Shown: positions 52,299-61,568, counted from the first letter of the stretch. The stretch: DNA of 64,000 bases from Rathayibacter caricis DSM 15933 (GCF_003044275.1 NZ_PZPL01000001.1:124001-188000); one strand, 5' to 3'. Numbers and translations: made by a program. Notes: generated from the letters alone by a model not told the origin.

Positions 52299-53189
52299 AT
52301 GAGCCCTGACGCAGCAGTCCGAGTCCGAGATCTGCGGAAGGACTACGGTGGCGCGCCCGCACTGACCGGCATCTCGTTCGACATCCACCGCGGAGAGACG
52401 TTCGCCCTCCTGGGGCCCAACGGCGCCGGCAAGTCGACGACGATCGAGATCCTCGAGGGCTACCGCGACCGCTCCGGCGGCGAGGCCTCGGTGCTCGGAG
52501 TCGACCCGCGCCACGGCGACCTCGCCTGGAAGTCCCGGCTCGGCATCGTGCTGCAGTCCAGCGGAGAGTCAGGCAACGCGACGGTCCGCGAGCAGATCGC
52601 GCACTTCGCCGGCCTCTACCCGCGGCCGCGCGACGTCGACGAGACCATCGAGGCCGTCGGACTCACGTCGAAGGCGCGCTCGCGCATCGGCAAGCTCTCG
52701 GGCGGTCAGCGCCGCAGGGTCGACGTCGCCCTGGGCATCATCGGGCGTCCCGAACTGGTGTTCCTCGACGAGCCCACCACGGGCTTCGACCCGGAGGCGC
52801 GGCACTCGTTCTGGGAGCTCGTCGCGCTCCTGAAGAGCGAGGGCACCACGATCCTCCTCACCACCCACTACCTCGACGAGGCCGCCCGTCTCGGCGATCG
52901 GGCCGCGGTCATCGCGGGCGGTCGGCTCCTGGCCATCGGCCCCATCGGCGAGATCGGCGGTGACGAGGCGCGGGTGCCCATCGTGCAGTGGGAGGAGGCC
53001 GGCGTGCTCCACCGGGTCCGAACGAGCGAGCCGACCCGCTTCGTCGCCGAGCTCTCGGCGCGGCTCGGCGAGCCGCCGGCTCTCGAGGTCCAGCGGCCCA
53101 GCCTCGAGGACATCTACCTCGACCTCATCCGGGACGACCGGGCGAGCGACGGCGGCATCGCCCTCGACATGATCGGAGAGCCGGCATGA
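52299..53189 (+). CDS. ABC transporter ATP-binding protein (drug/lipid exporter type)
   Basis: The 296-residue ATPase has Walker A LGPNGAGKSTTIE, signature KLSGGQRRRVDVALGI, Walker B LVFLDEPTTGFD and LTTHYLDEAARLGDRAAVI. The C-terminal extension (about 225-296) is like DrrA/CcmA-type exporters of actinobacteria. It is coupled to the permease (ATGA). A CACGCT box 6 nt before the ATG suggests a leaderless transcript. Confidence 0.93.
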   Translation: MSPDAAVRVRDLRKDYGGAPALTGISFDIHRGETFALLGPNGAGKSTTIEILEGYRDRSGGEASVLGVDPRHGDLAWKSRLGIVLQSSGESGNATVREQIAHFAGLYPRPRDVDETIEAVGLTSKARSRIGKLSGGQRRRVDVALGIIGRPELVFLDEPTTGFDPEARHSFWELVALLKSEGTTILLTTHYLDEAARLGDRAAVIAGGRLLAIGPIGEIGGDEARVPIVQWEEAGVLHRVRTSEPTRFVAELSARLGEPPALEVQRPSLEDIYLDLIRDDRASDGGIALDMIGEPA

Positions 53190-54046
53190 GCGCGATCACC
53201 CAGGCCCGCCCCCGCACCCGCCTGCGCACCGGACCGGGCCGCACCCTGCGCCTCGGCGCCGCCCGCGCCCGCTACGAGGTCCGCTCCTACTTCCGGGCGC
53301 CCGACCAGGTGTTCTTCACCTTCCTCTTCCCGGTGCTGCTGCTCACGATCTTCTCGGTCGCGTTCGGCGAGAACGCGATCATGCAGGCGGACCCGCAGGA
53401 TCCGGGCATCACCATGGCCGAGTACTACGTGCCCGGGCTGGTCGCCGCGGGCATCCTGCTCTCGGGCGTGCAGAACCTCGGCGTCGACATCGCGGTGGAG
53501 CGGAGCGACGGCACGCTGAAGCGCCTCGCCGGCGCTCCGCTGCCCGTACTGAGCTACTTCCTCGGCAAGTTCGGCCAGGTGCTGGTCACGAGCGTCGCGC
53601 AGACGGCGCTCCTGCTGGTCGTCGCCGCCACCGCCTTCTCGGTCGAGCTCCCGACCGACGGCGGGCGCTGGGCGACCTTCACGTGGATCTACCTCGCCGG
53701 AGTCGCGACCTCCGCGATCCTCGGCATCGCGGTCTCGGCGCTCCCCCGGTCCGGCAAGAGCGCGACCGCGGTGATCGTGCCGCCGCTGCTGGTCCTGCAG
53801 TTCATCTCGGGCTCGTACCTGTCGTTCACCACGCTGCCCGACTGGCTGCAGAACATCGCGAGCGTGTTCCCGCTGAAGTGGATCGCGCAGGGCATGCGCG
53901 CCGTGTTCCTCCCCGCCGACTTCGAGCAGCTCGAGGTCGACGGCGCCTGGGATCTCGGCGGCGTGGCGATCGTGCTCGGCGTCTGGCTCGTCCTCGGGCT
54001 CCTCGCGAGCCGCCTGACGTTCCGCTGGATCCGCCGCGACGCCTGA
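53186..54046 (+). CDS. ABC transporter permease, ABC-2 type
   Basis: The 286-residue protein has six membrane helices typical of ABC2_membrane: a helix around 50-70 (FFTFLFPVLLLTIFSVAFG), then the motif VERSDGTLKRLAGAPLPVLSYFLGK and helices at 138-160, 175-195, 203-222 and 250-275. It pairs with the preceding ATPase. The N-terminus is Arg/Thr-rich (about 25 residues). The substrate is unknown. Confidence 0.92.
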   Translation: MSAITQARPRTRLRTGPGRTLRLGAARARYEVRSYFRAPDQVFFTFLFPVLLLTIFSVAFGENAIMQADPQDPGITMAEYYVPGLVAAGILLSGVQNLGVDIAVERSDGTLKRLAGAPLPVLSYFLGKFGQVLVTSVAQTALLLVVAATAFSVELPTDGGRWATFTWIYLAGVATSAILGIAVSALPRSGKSATAVIVPPLLVLQFISGSYLSFTTLPDWLQNIASVFPLKWIAQGMRAVFLPADFEQLEVDGAWDLGGVAIVLGVWLVLGLLASRLTFRWIRRDA

Positions 54047-54055
54047 CCGGCCTCG

Positions 54056-54358
54056 CTGATCGAGTAGCGGCCGCAGGCCGCGTCTCGAGATCCACCCCAG
54101 CCGGACATCGCGGGTCTCGATACGCCGCTCCGCGGCTGCTCGACCAGCAGCAGCTCTCGCTGATCGAGTAGCGGCCGCAGGCCGCGTCTCGAGATCCACC
54201 CCCGCCGGACATCACGGGTCTCGATCCGCCGCTCCGCGGCTACTCGACCAGCAGCAGCTCTCGCTGATCGAGTAGCGGCCGGAGGCCGCGTCTCGAGATC
54301 CACCCCAGTCGGCCATCACGGGTCTCGATCCGCCGCTCCGCGGCTGCTCGACCAGCAG
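54056..54358. repeat. Tandem array of 104-bp palindromic repeat units
   Basis: Three units start at 54056, 54160 and 54264, 104 bp each. They begin CTGATCGAGTAGCGG(CCGCAGGCCGC) GTCTCGAGATCC and end GGTCTCGAT(A/C)CGCCGC...CTCGACCAGCAG. They share the arm pattern with the 121-bp array at 33478 but differ in length and loop, so they form a second subfamily. The array fills the gap between the convergent permease and murB genes and forms a set of hairpins. Confidence 0.85.
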
Positions 54359-54375
54359 GGGACGGCCGCGCCGCC

Positions 54376-55497
<1,122 letters not shown>

Positions 55498-55507
55498 CGG
55501 CACCGGG

Positions 55508-55975
55508 TCAGACGAGCCGGACGCGCGCCTGGGCCTTGCCCAGCACGGCCTGACCGGCGACCGAGACAACCAGATCGACCCGGACCCAGCCGGCCTCGGC
55601 GTCGATCGCTCCGACCTTGGCGACCACGTCGACATCGGCGCCCTCGCGGGGGTCGACGACGACGGGGCGGGTGAAGCGGACCTGGTAGTCGAGGATGCGG
55701 CCGGCATCGCCGACCCAGTCGACGACGACCTGGACCGCGGTGCCCATGGTGAGCATCCCGTGCGCGAGGACGCCGGGGAGCCCGACCTCGGCGGCGACGT
55801 CGTCGCGGTAGTGGATCGGGTTGAAGTCGCCCGACGCACCCGCGTAGCGCACGAGGGTGTCGCGCTCGAAGTGCAGACGGCGCTCGCCGAGGACCTGGCC
55901 CTGCTGGAGCTCGGCGAGGACGGGGAGCGGCGCGAGCGGCTCCCCGGTGGGCACGGCGGCGGACTCGGTGCTCAT
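55508..55975 (-). CDS. hadB: MaoC-family dehydratase, HadB-like
   Basis: The 155-residue hotdog-fold protein has the hydratase-2 motif YAGASGDFNPIHYRDDVAAEVGLPGVLAHGMLTMG (catalytic Asp/His, in parts) and a C-terminal DVVAKVGAIDAEAGWVRVDLVVSV. It is coupled to the HadA-like partner and murB. In mycobacteria HadAB/BC dehydratases serve fatty-acid elongation and lie near tRNA-Trp-secE-nusG, as here at a distance of 5 kb. Confidence 0.9.
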   Translation of the reverse strand: MSTESAAVPTGEPLAPLPVLAELQQGQVLGERRLHFERDTLVRYAGASGDFNPIHYRDDVAAEVGLPGVLAHGMLTMGTAVQVVVDWVGDAGRILDYQVRFTRPVVVDPREGADVDVVAKVGAIDAEAGWVRVDLVVSVAGQAVLGKAQARVRLV

Positions 55976-56418
55976 TCGTCTCCCCTGACGACGAGGGTGG
56001 ACACAGCGGTGACGACGTGCGCGCCGTCGCTGTCGGTGACGGCGGACTCCATCGTCACCATGGAGTGCGGACCGAGCTGCTTGACGCTCGAGACGCTCAG
56101 CACGGCCACGAGCTCGTCGCCGGCGACGATGGGGCGGGAGTGCACGAAGCGCTGGTCGCCGTGGACGACCCGGCTGAAGTCGATCCCGGAGTCGGGCTCG
56201 GCCAGCACCTGCGAGACGGTGAGCTCCTGCAGCACGACGGCGAAGGTCGGCGGCGCGATCACGTCGGCGTACCCGGCGCGGCGCGCGGCCTCGGGGTCGT
56301 GGTGGAGCGGAGAGGTGGCGAGCACGGCGCGCGCGAATTCGCGGACCTTCTCTCGACCCACCTGGTAGACGGCGGTGGGCGCGAAGGCGCGGCCGGTCAG
56401 TTCGGGGTTCACGGGCAC
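55972..56418 (-). CDS. hadA: MaoC-like dehydratase N-domain protein, HadA-like
   Basis: The 148-residue hotdog protein (FAS1-like dehydratase, no catalytic His-Asp) starts VPVNPELTGRAFAPTAVYQVG and has 'AVLATSPLHHDPEAARRAGYADVIAPPTFAVVLQELTVSQ' and 'GDQRFVHSRPIVAGDELVAVLSVSSVKQLG', the scaffold partner of HadB. It overlaps hadB by ATGA. A TACACT box 6 nt before the GTG at 56418 points to a leaderless transcript and fixes the start. Confidence 0.9.
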   Translation of the reverse strand: MPVNPELTGRAFAPTAVYQVGREKVREFARAVLATSPLHHDPEAARRAGYADVIAPPTFAVVLQELTVSQVLAEPDSGIDFSRVVHGDQRFVHSRPIVAGDELVAVLSVSSVKQLGPHSMVTMESAVTDSDGAHVVTAVSTLVVRGDE

Positions 56419-56424
56419 CCGGAC

Positions 56425-56430
56425 AGTGTA
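56425..56430 (-). promoter_or_regulatory. -10 box of a leaderless transcript (hadA operon)
   Basis: The minus strand reads TACACT, GTCCGG (6 nt), GTG. The operon hadA-hadB-murB begins here. Confidence 0.65.
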
Positions 56431-56500
56431 CGCGGTGCCCTTCTCGCGGCGGCGGTCTCCCCTCGCCCGGGTGGCACGCGCGTATGACCATCCGCAATTT

Positions 56501-56516
56501 CCCATGCACGTATGGG
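56501..56516. promoter_or_regulatory. Palindrome between hadA and the XRE gene
   Basis: CCCATGCACGTATGGG has 5-bp matching arms (CCCAT/ATGGG) around a GCACGT centre. It lies about 90 bp upstream of hadA and 36 bp before the XRE start, a place where the small regulator could act on both. The link is inference. Confidence 0.4.
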
Positions 56517-56551
56517 TGACCCGCGCGCGTTCTTCTCGGAAGCTGGCCAGC

Positions 56552-56839
56552 ATGTCGACACCCCTCCCCGAACGCGACTGGGCCGAGTACGCCCGCGAGC
56601 TCGGCACCAACCTCCACCGCGCGCGCATGGCCAAGAACGAGAGCCAGGAGCGCATCGCCCACGCCGCCGGACTCGCGGGCTACACCTACCAGAAGTTCGA
56701 GAAGGGGGAGTCGAAGCCCGGCTCCCCCGCGAATCCGCAGCTGAAGACCCTCTTCGCGCTCTGCGAGGCGCTGGACGTCGAGCTGGCGGACCTGCTCCCG
56801 CCGAATCCTCCCCGCGTCTCATCCCGCGACTCCTCGTAG
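56552..56839 (+). CDS. Small XRE-family helix-turn-helix regulator
   Basis: The 95-residue protein is one Cro/C1 helix-turn-helix: ELGTNLHRARMAKNESQERIAHAAGLAGYTYQKFEKGESKPG (residues about 15-56, in parts) with an insertion SPANPQLKTLFALCEALDVELADLLPP. No effector domain is present. The ATG at 56552 follows a weak ribosome site. It is divergent from hadA and overlaps the DUF6907 gene's end by 21 bp on the opposite strand. Confidence 0.88.
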   Translation: MSTPLPERDWAEYARELGTNLHRARMAKNESQERIAHAAGLAGYTYQKFEKGESKPGSPANPQLKTLFALCEALDVELADLLPPNPPRVSSRDSS

Positions 56840-57145
56840 CAGGAGCGCCCGCTCGACCGCCCGGACGAAGCGGGCCGCTCCGCTGAGATCGAGATCGAGC
56901 GCTCCGAGCGCGTCGGACTCGATCCGGAGCCGCTCCTCGCCGTCGTCCCCCGGGCGGCAGACCGAGACGTGCACGACGAGCGCCTCGGGCTCGTCGGCGG
57001 AGACCTCGGGCCGCCATCGCACGACCGGCACGCTGCGCGCCTCGGAGCGGTGCAGCCGCCGCGCCCGCCCTCCCACCTCGTCGTGCTCGCCCGCGCACCA
57101 CATCGGGCACCCGTGGTCGCGCCCGCCGTTCTGTCGTCCGTCCAT
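56819..57145 (-). CDS. DUF6907-like small protein
   Basis: The 108-residue protein has the Cys/His motif CPMWCAGEHDE near the N-terminus, 'RRLHRSEARSVPVVRWRPEVSADEPEALVVHVSVCRPGDDGEE' and a helical end 'LDLDLSGAARFVRAVERALLL', resembling DUF6907 proteins of Streptomyces and relatives. The function is unknown; a metal-binding CxxxC-x2-H is possible. Start 57145 is a guess; the frame opens to 57283. Confidence 0.65.
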   Translation of the reverse strand: MDGRQNGGRDHGCPMWCAGEHDEVGGRARRLHRSEARSVPVVRWRPEVSADEPEALVVHVSVCRPGDDGEERLRIESDALGALDLDLSGAARFVRAVERALLLRGVAG

Positions 57146-57319
57146 GTTCCGCACCAATCGCTCGAGGCGCACAGCACACCAGTCGGCACCGACATCGAGG
57201 AGGGCCCTCGACCGCGTTTCGTCGCGGGTGTGGACAGCCTCCGACCCCTCCCCCTCTGTGGAGGAGCGACGCCACTCTCCCATACTCAGATGGTTCCGCG
57301 CACGACGGCGCCGGGCGGG

Positions 57320-57955
57320 TCAGCGGTGCACGATCAGCCAGGTCGCGACGGCCGTCGACGCCCCGCGGTTCACCATGCGGTGCGGACGCTCGCAGGGGAA
57401 GGTGATCGCGTCGCCGGCCGCCAGCACGACGGTCTCATCCTCGAACTCCACCGTGAGCTCGCCGAGCGTCACCGTGCCGACCTCGAAGCCGTCGTGCCGC
57501 AGGAACTGGCGATGCGCGGTCGAGGTCGACCCCGGCGGGTAGGTCGACTCGAAGAAGTCGACCGCCTCGACCGGGCGGGGCGCGAGCCGACGGAACAGCA
57601 CGCCGCCGTCGAGGGTCACCGGAGCGACGTCGCCCGCGCGCACGACCGCCGTGGCGACCGACGGGGGCGCCGGCTCGTCGAAGACCGCCGACAGCGGCAC
57701 CCCGAGCGCGCCGACCACGGCGATCAGGCGGCCGACCGAGGGCTGCATCGAGCCGCGCTCGATCTGCGAGACCGCGCTCGCCGAGATCCCTAGCTCCCGG
57801 GCGAGGGCGCGCAGCGACATGCCGGAGGCGAGCCGCAGCTCGCGCAGGCGCGCACCGAGGCGCTCGCGGTCGACGCCTGCGGCGAGCGCCCCCGCGGCGA
57901 TCTCGACCGGGCTCTCGGGGGCACCGGCATCGGGAGTCGAGTCCTCGGTGAGCAT
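57320..57955 (-). CDS. XRE-cupin transcriptional regulator
   Basis: The 211-residue protein has an N-terminal helix-turn-helix (LGARLRELRLASGMSLRALARELGISASAVSQIERGSMQPS, about 33-72, in parts) and a C-terminal cupin (about 125-205, FLRHDGFEVGTVTLGELTVEF, VLAAGDAITFPCERPHRMVNRG). This class senses a metabolite of the neighbouring catabolic genes. It is divergent from the NCS1 permease, with two overlapping palindromes between them. It probably represses the nitrogen-compound uptake genes. Confidence 0.92.
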   Translation of the reverse strand: MLTEDSTPDAGAPESPVEIAAGALAAGVDRERLGARLRELRLASGMSLRALARELGISASAVSQIERGSMQPSVGRLIAVVGALGVPLSAVFDEPAPPSVATAVVRAGDVAPVTLDGGVLFRRLAPRPVEAVDFFESTYPPGSTSTAHRQFLRHDGFEVGTVTLGELTVEFEDETVVLAAGDAITFPCERPHRMVNRGASTAVATWLIVHR

Positions 57956-58030
57956 CGGGCGGCCCTCCTTCGGCGATCGTCACACACCCGTAACGGACCC
58001 GAAACGAGCCGGAGTGTGTCAAGCAATAGG

Positions 58031-58058
58031 TTCACATGCTGTGAAGCCACTGCTTCAC
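58031..58058. promoter_or_regulatory. Overlapping palindromic operators
   Basis: TTCACATGCTGTGAA (58031-58045) is a perfect palindrome with 6-bp arms. It shares its right half-site with GTGAAGCCACTGCTTCAC (58041-58058), another perfect palindrome with 7-bp arms. The three half-sites (GTGAA/TTCAC) are spaced about one helical turn apart. They stand 76 bp upstream of the XRE-cupin start and 135 bp upstream of the permease. Confidence 0.65.
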
Positions 58059-58192
58059 GGCACCGGACTCCACGAACAGCGCCTCACGCACTCCGCGGGG
58101 ACGGCCGACCGCCTCGGTCCGCCACCACGACCACCCTGACACATCCGATCCGAGCCGGGCCCGCGCCCGGCCGCCCGAGAGGTGGATCCTCC

Positions 58193-59770
58193 ATGACCGA
58201 CCGCGCCACAGCACCCCGCACCGACCTGCCCGCCGTCCCACCCGACGCCCCCGAGCTCCCGGCCGGCGCCGCGCTGATCAAGCCCGGCTACGACGACCGC
58301 CTGGCGAACGAGGACCTCGCTCCGCTGGTGAAGCAGCGCTGGTCGAGCTACAACATCTTCGCGTTCTGGATGTCGGACGTGCACAGCGTCGGCGGCTACG
58401 TCACCGCCGGATCCCTCTTCGCGCTCGGACTCGCCGGCTGGCAGGTGCTCGTCGCACTGGTCGTCGGCATCGTGATCGTGCAGATCTTCTGCAACCTCGT
58501 CGCCAAGCCGAGCCAGATCACCGGCGTGCCCTACCCCGTCATCAACCGGGCGATCTTCGGCATCCGCGGGGCGAACATCCCCGCGATCATCCGCGGCCTC
58601 ATCGCGATCGCCTGGTACGGCGTCCAGACCTACCTCGCGGCGCAGTCGCTGAACATCGTGTTCCTCAAGTTCTTCCCCGACCTCGCCGCCTGGAACACTC
58701 CGGAGGCGTCCTTCCTCGGGCTGTCCGCGCTGGGCTACCTCTCGTACGCGATCCTCTGGGTCGCCCAGGCCGCGCTGTTCTGGCGGGGCATGGAGTCGAT
58801 CCGCCGCTTCATCGACTGGGCCGGACCCGCCGTCTACGTGGTGATGCTGGTCCTGGCCGTCTACCTCGTGTCGCAGGCGGGCTGGGAGAACATCTCGCTG
58901 AACCTCGGCTCGGGCGAGGTCCTCGACTTCGCCGCCTCGCTGCCCGTCATGATCTCGGCCGTCGCGCTCGTCGTCTCCTACTTCTCGGGGCCGATGCTCA
59001 ACTTCGGCGACTTCTCGCGCTACGCCCGCAGCTACGGCGCGGTGAAGAAGGGGAACCTGCTCGGGTTGCCGATCAACTTCCTCTTCTTCTCCCTCCTCAC
59101 CGTCATCACCGCGTCCGCGACGGTGCCGGTCTTCGGCGAGCTCATCACCGATCCGATCGAGACGGTCGAGCGGATCGACACCTGGTTCGCGGTGCTGCTC
59201 GGCGGGCTGACCTTCGTCATCGCGACGATCGGCATCAACATCGTCGCCAACTTCATCTCGCCCGCGTTCGACTTCTCGAACGTCAACCCGAAGAAGATCA
59301 GCTGGCGGATGGGCGGCATGATCGCCGCCGTCGGCTCGGTGCTGCTGACCCCGTGGAACTGGTACTCGAACGACACCGCCATCCACTACACGCTCGGGAT
59401 CCTGGGCGCCCTCATCGGCCCGCTGTTCGGCGTGCTCATCGCCGGCTACTACCTGATCAGCCGCCAGCGAGTGTGGGTCGACGACCTCTACACGATGAGC
59501 GAGACGGGACGATACTGGTTCTCGAAGGGGTTCAACCCCAACGCGGTGTGGGCCACCGTCATCGGCGGAGTGCCGTCGGTCGCCTCGGTGCTCGTGCCCC
59601 GCTGGATCGCGGAGGCGGGCGGCCCCTCCTTCACCTGGCTCGGCGACTACAGCTGGTTCCTGGGCTGCGGTCTCGGCTTCGTCGCCATGGCCCTGCTCGA
59701 GCGCCGCGCACCGCGGATCGGCCGACTCGAGGAGGACCTCGAGAACGTCAGCGACGGCAGCGCCGCCTGA
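58193..59770 (+). CDS. NCS1-family permease (allantoin/hydantoin/purine-type)
   Basis: The 525-residue membrane protein has about 12 helices and the NCS1 core: WSSYNIFAFWMSDVHSVGGYVTAGSLFALGL (substrate and Na+ site, TM1), FGIRGANIPAIIRGLIAIAWYGVQTYL, PVMISAVALVVSYFSGPMLNFGDFSRYARSYG and WNWYSNDTAIHYTLGILG near the end. It is of the Mhp1/allantoin permease type. AGGTGG lies 7 nt before ATG. With the racemase it forms a hydantoin- or ureide-utilisation pair. Confidence 0.92.
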   Translation: MTDRATAPRTDLPAVPPDAPELPAGAALIKPGYDDRLANEDLAPLVKQRWSSYNIFAFWMSDVHSVGGYVTAGSLFALGLAGWQVLVALVVGIVIVQIFCNLVAKPSQITGVPYPVINRAIFGIRGANIPAIIRGLIAIAWYGVQTYLAAQSLNIVFLKFFPDLAAWNTPEASFLGLSALGYLSYAILWVAQAALFWRGMESIRRFIDWAGPAVYVVMLVLAVYLVSQAGWENISLNLGSGEVLDFAASLPVMISAVALVVSYFSGPMLNFGDFSRYARSYGAVKKGNLLGLPINFLFFSLLTVITASATVPVFGELITDPIETVERIDTWFAVLLGGLTFVIATIGINIVANFISPAFDFSNVNPKKISWRMGGMIAAVGSVLLTPWNWYSNDTAIHYTLGILGALIGPLFGVLIAGYYLISRQRVWVDDLYTMSETGRYWFSKGFNPNAVWATVIGGVPSVASVLVPRWIAEAGGPSFTWLGDYSWFLGCGLGFVAMALLERRAPRIGRLEEDLENVSDGSAA

Positions 59771-59838
59771 TCCGCCCGGGCGGCCGCTCGCTCCGGGCGG
59801 CCGCCCTCCCCGCACCCGCCACGTCCCCGAGGAACGCC

Positions 59839-60573
59839 ATGCGCATCACCGTCGTCAACCCGAACACCAGCGAGCGGATGACGGAGGCGATCGGCCGGGC
59901 CGCCCGCTCCGTCGCCTCGATCGGCACCGTGATCACTGCGGTGACGCCTCCGATGGGGCCCGCCTCGATCGAGAGCCACTACGACGAGGCACTGGCGGTG
60001 CCCGGGCTGCTGCACGAGATCGTCCGGGCTGACGCGGCGGGCAGCGACGGCTTCGTGGTGGCGTGCTTCGGGGATCCCGGAGTGGACGCCGCCCGCGAGA
60101 TCGCGCGCGGCCCGGTCGTCGGCATCGCCGAGGCCGCGATGCACACGGCCACCCTGGTGGGCCGCCGCTTCAGCGTGGTGACCACTCTGTCGCGGACCAG
60201 CGGTCGCGCGTGGGACATCGCGCGACGAGCGGGCTTCGGGGACGCCTGCGCCGGCGTGCACGCCTGCGACATCCCGGTGCTCGAGCTCGACGATCCGGAC
60301 TCGGACGCCCGCCGGGCGGTCCTGGAGGAGTGCGCCGCCGCCCTGGCCGCCGACGGCTCGGACGTGATCGTGCTGGGCTGTGCCGGCATGGCCGACTTCT
60401 GCCGCGAACTCTCGAGCGAGCTGGGGGTACCGGTGATCGACGGAGTCGCGGCAGCCGTCCGCCTCGTCGAAGGCCTCGTGGCGATGGGCGTCACGACCTC
60501 GCGGCGCGACGAGTTCGCCGCACCGCGCCCGAAAGCGATGTCGGGCCTGCTCGCTCCGTTCGCGCGGGTCTGA
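59839..60573 (+). CDS. Aspartate/glutamate racemase-like, hydantoin racemase family
   Basis: The 244-residue protein has the two-Cys catalytic fold: RITVVNPNTSERMTEAIGRAA, DGFVVACFGDPGV (first Cys about 76), 'VIVLGCAGMADFC' (second Cys about 180) and 'GVPVIDGVAAAVRL'. Hydantoin racemases and allantoin racemases have these marks. It starts 68 bp after the NCS1 stop and is probably in that operon. It would interconvert 5-substituted hydantoins or allantoin (inference). Confidence 0.9.
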   Translation: MRITVVNPNTSERMTEAIGRAARSVASIGTVITAVTPPMGPASIESHYDEALAVPGLLHEIVRADAAGSDGFVVACFGDPGVDAAREIARGPVVGIAEAAMHTATLVGRRFSVVTTLSRTSGRAWDIARRAGFGDACAGVHACDIPVLELDDPDSDARRAVLEECAAALAADGSDVIVLGCAGMADFCRELSSELGVPVIDGVAAAVRLVEGLVAMGVTTSRRDEFAAPRPKAMSGLLAPFARV

Positions 60574-60605
60574 CAGCGGTCGCACCGGGCTGCGAGGATC
60601 GGGGC

Positions 60606-61385
60606 ATGACGGTCCTGCGCGAACTCGCCCTCGGCGCCCGCCTCTTCCTCCGCGGCTTCGGCACCTGGGTGCGCTCGCCCCGCGCGATGCTGCTGGGGGC
60701 GATCCCTCCGCTGATCGTGGGCCTCGTGTTCCTCGGCCTGCTCGTGCTCGTCGTGACCCGCGTGGGCGACGTCGTCGCCGCGCTGACCCCGTTCGCCGAC
60801 GACTGGAGCGACACCTGGGCGTCGAACGCACGACTGGCGATCTCGATCGCGGCGGTCGGCGCCCTCGTCGCCCTCGGGGTCGTCGTGTTCGCGGCGGTCA
60901 CCCTGCTGGTGGGCGACCCGTTCTACGAGCGGATCTGGCGCGGTGTCGAGGACGAGCTCGGCGGCGTGCCGGACGAGCGGGAATCCGGGTTCTGGGCCGG
61001 GCTGGCCCGCTCGCTCCGAGACTCGGCCGTGCTCATCGCGACGTCGCTGGGCATCGGGATCGTGCTGGTGCTGCTGGGCGTGATCCCGATCGTCGGCCAG
61101 GTGATCGGCCTCGTGGCGGGAGCCCTCGTCGGCGGTCGCGCGCTCGCCCTCGAGCTGACGGGCTTCGCCGGCGACGCACGCGGCATGGCTCTCGGCGAAC
61201 GGCGACGGCTCCTCGGCGAGCGCCGGGCCGTGTCGCTCGGCTTCGGGATCGCCGTCTATCTCGCGTTCCTCGTCCCGGGCGGCGCGGTCATCGCCACCCC
61301 CGCTGCGACCGCGGGGGCGACGCTCCTCCTGCGCACGCTCCGGGGCGAGACGACCGAGCGCGTCGCCGCGTCCGGGACCCCCTGA
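60606..61385 (+). CDS. EI24 domain membrane protein (CysZ-like)
   Basis: The 259-residue protein has four to six membrane helices (about 29-52, 80-105, 150-185, 225-245) and the EI24 pattern LRELALGARLFLRGFGTWVRSPR, WRGVEDELGGVPDERESGFW and GVIPIVGQVIGLVAGALVGGRALALEL. The related CysZ imports sulfate, but actinobacterial members have no assigned role. GAGGAT lies 6 nt before the ATG, possibly a -10 of a leaderless transcript. Confidence 0.88.
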   Translation: MTVLRELALGARLFLRGFGTWVRSPRAMLLGAIPPLIVGLVFLGLLVLVVTRVGDVVAALTPFADDWSDTWASNARLAISIAAVGALVALGVVVFAAVTLLVGDPFYERIWRGVEDELGGVPDERESGFWAGLARSLRDSAVLIATSLGIGIVLVLLGVIPIVGQVIGLVAGALVGGRALALELTGFAGDARGMALGERRRLLGERRAVSLGFGIAVYLAFLVPGGAVIATPAATAGATLLLRTLRGETTERVAASGTP

Positions 61386-61390
61386 TCCGC

Positions 61391-61420
61391 TTGGCCGCCC
61401 GGCCGGGCGTCCCCTAGACT
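61391..61420 (+). promoter_or_regulatory. Promoter of the Trp leader
   Basis: TTGGCC (61391-61396) and TAGACT (61415-61420) are 18 bp apart. The GTG of the leader peptide begins 6 nt after the -10, so the leader itself is translated from a leaderless mRNA. Confidence 0.65.
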
Positions 61421-61426
61421 CCCCCC

Positions 61427-61468
61427 GTGCGCACGTCGACCCGAAGCCCCTGGTGGCCCGCCTCCTAG
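61427..61468 (+). CDS. trpL: Trp leader peptide
   Basis: GTG starts a 13-codon peptide MRTSTRSPWWPAS ending at TAG (61466-61468). The two tandem Trp codons are at 61451-61456. There is no ribosome site; the start is leaderless. It is the sensing element of transcription attenuation: a stalled ribosome at the Trp codons frees the antiterminator. Confidence 0.9.
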   Translation: MRTSTRSPWWPAS

Positions 61469-61520
61469 GCGGACCGACGCGCGAACCCCTCGCACACGAC
61501 CGCCTCATCCGGGCGGTCGT
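61458..61520 (+). promoter_or_regulatory. Trp attenuator: pause hairpin and terminator
   Basis: CCGCC (61458-61462) pairs with GGCGG (61468-61472), the pause hairpin, which spans the leader's stop codon. ACGACCGCC (61496-61504) pairs with GGCGGTCGT (61512-61520), the terminator, followed by TCTGC. GGCGG can instead pair with CCGCC (61500-61504) and block the terminator. A ribosome at the stop codon covers GGCGG and lets the terminator form; stalling at the Trp codons favours the antiterminator. Confidence 0.8.
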
Positions 61521-61568
61521 TCTGCATGTCAGGGCCCGGGTGAGGGACACCCCGAACCAAGGACCACG

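Noticed and set aside
54056..54358. Short minus-strand frames across the repeats
   Set aside because: They are read through the hairpin units, repeat the same Arg/Ala-rich peptides, and have no ribosome site.
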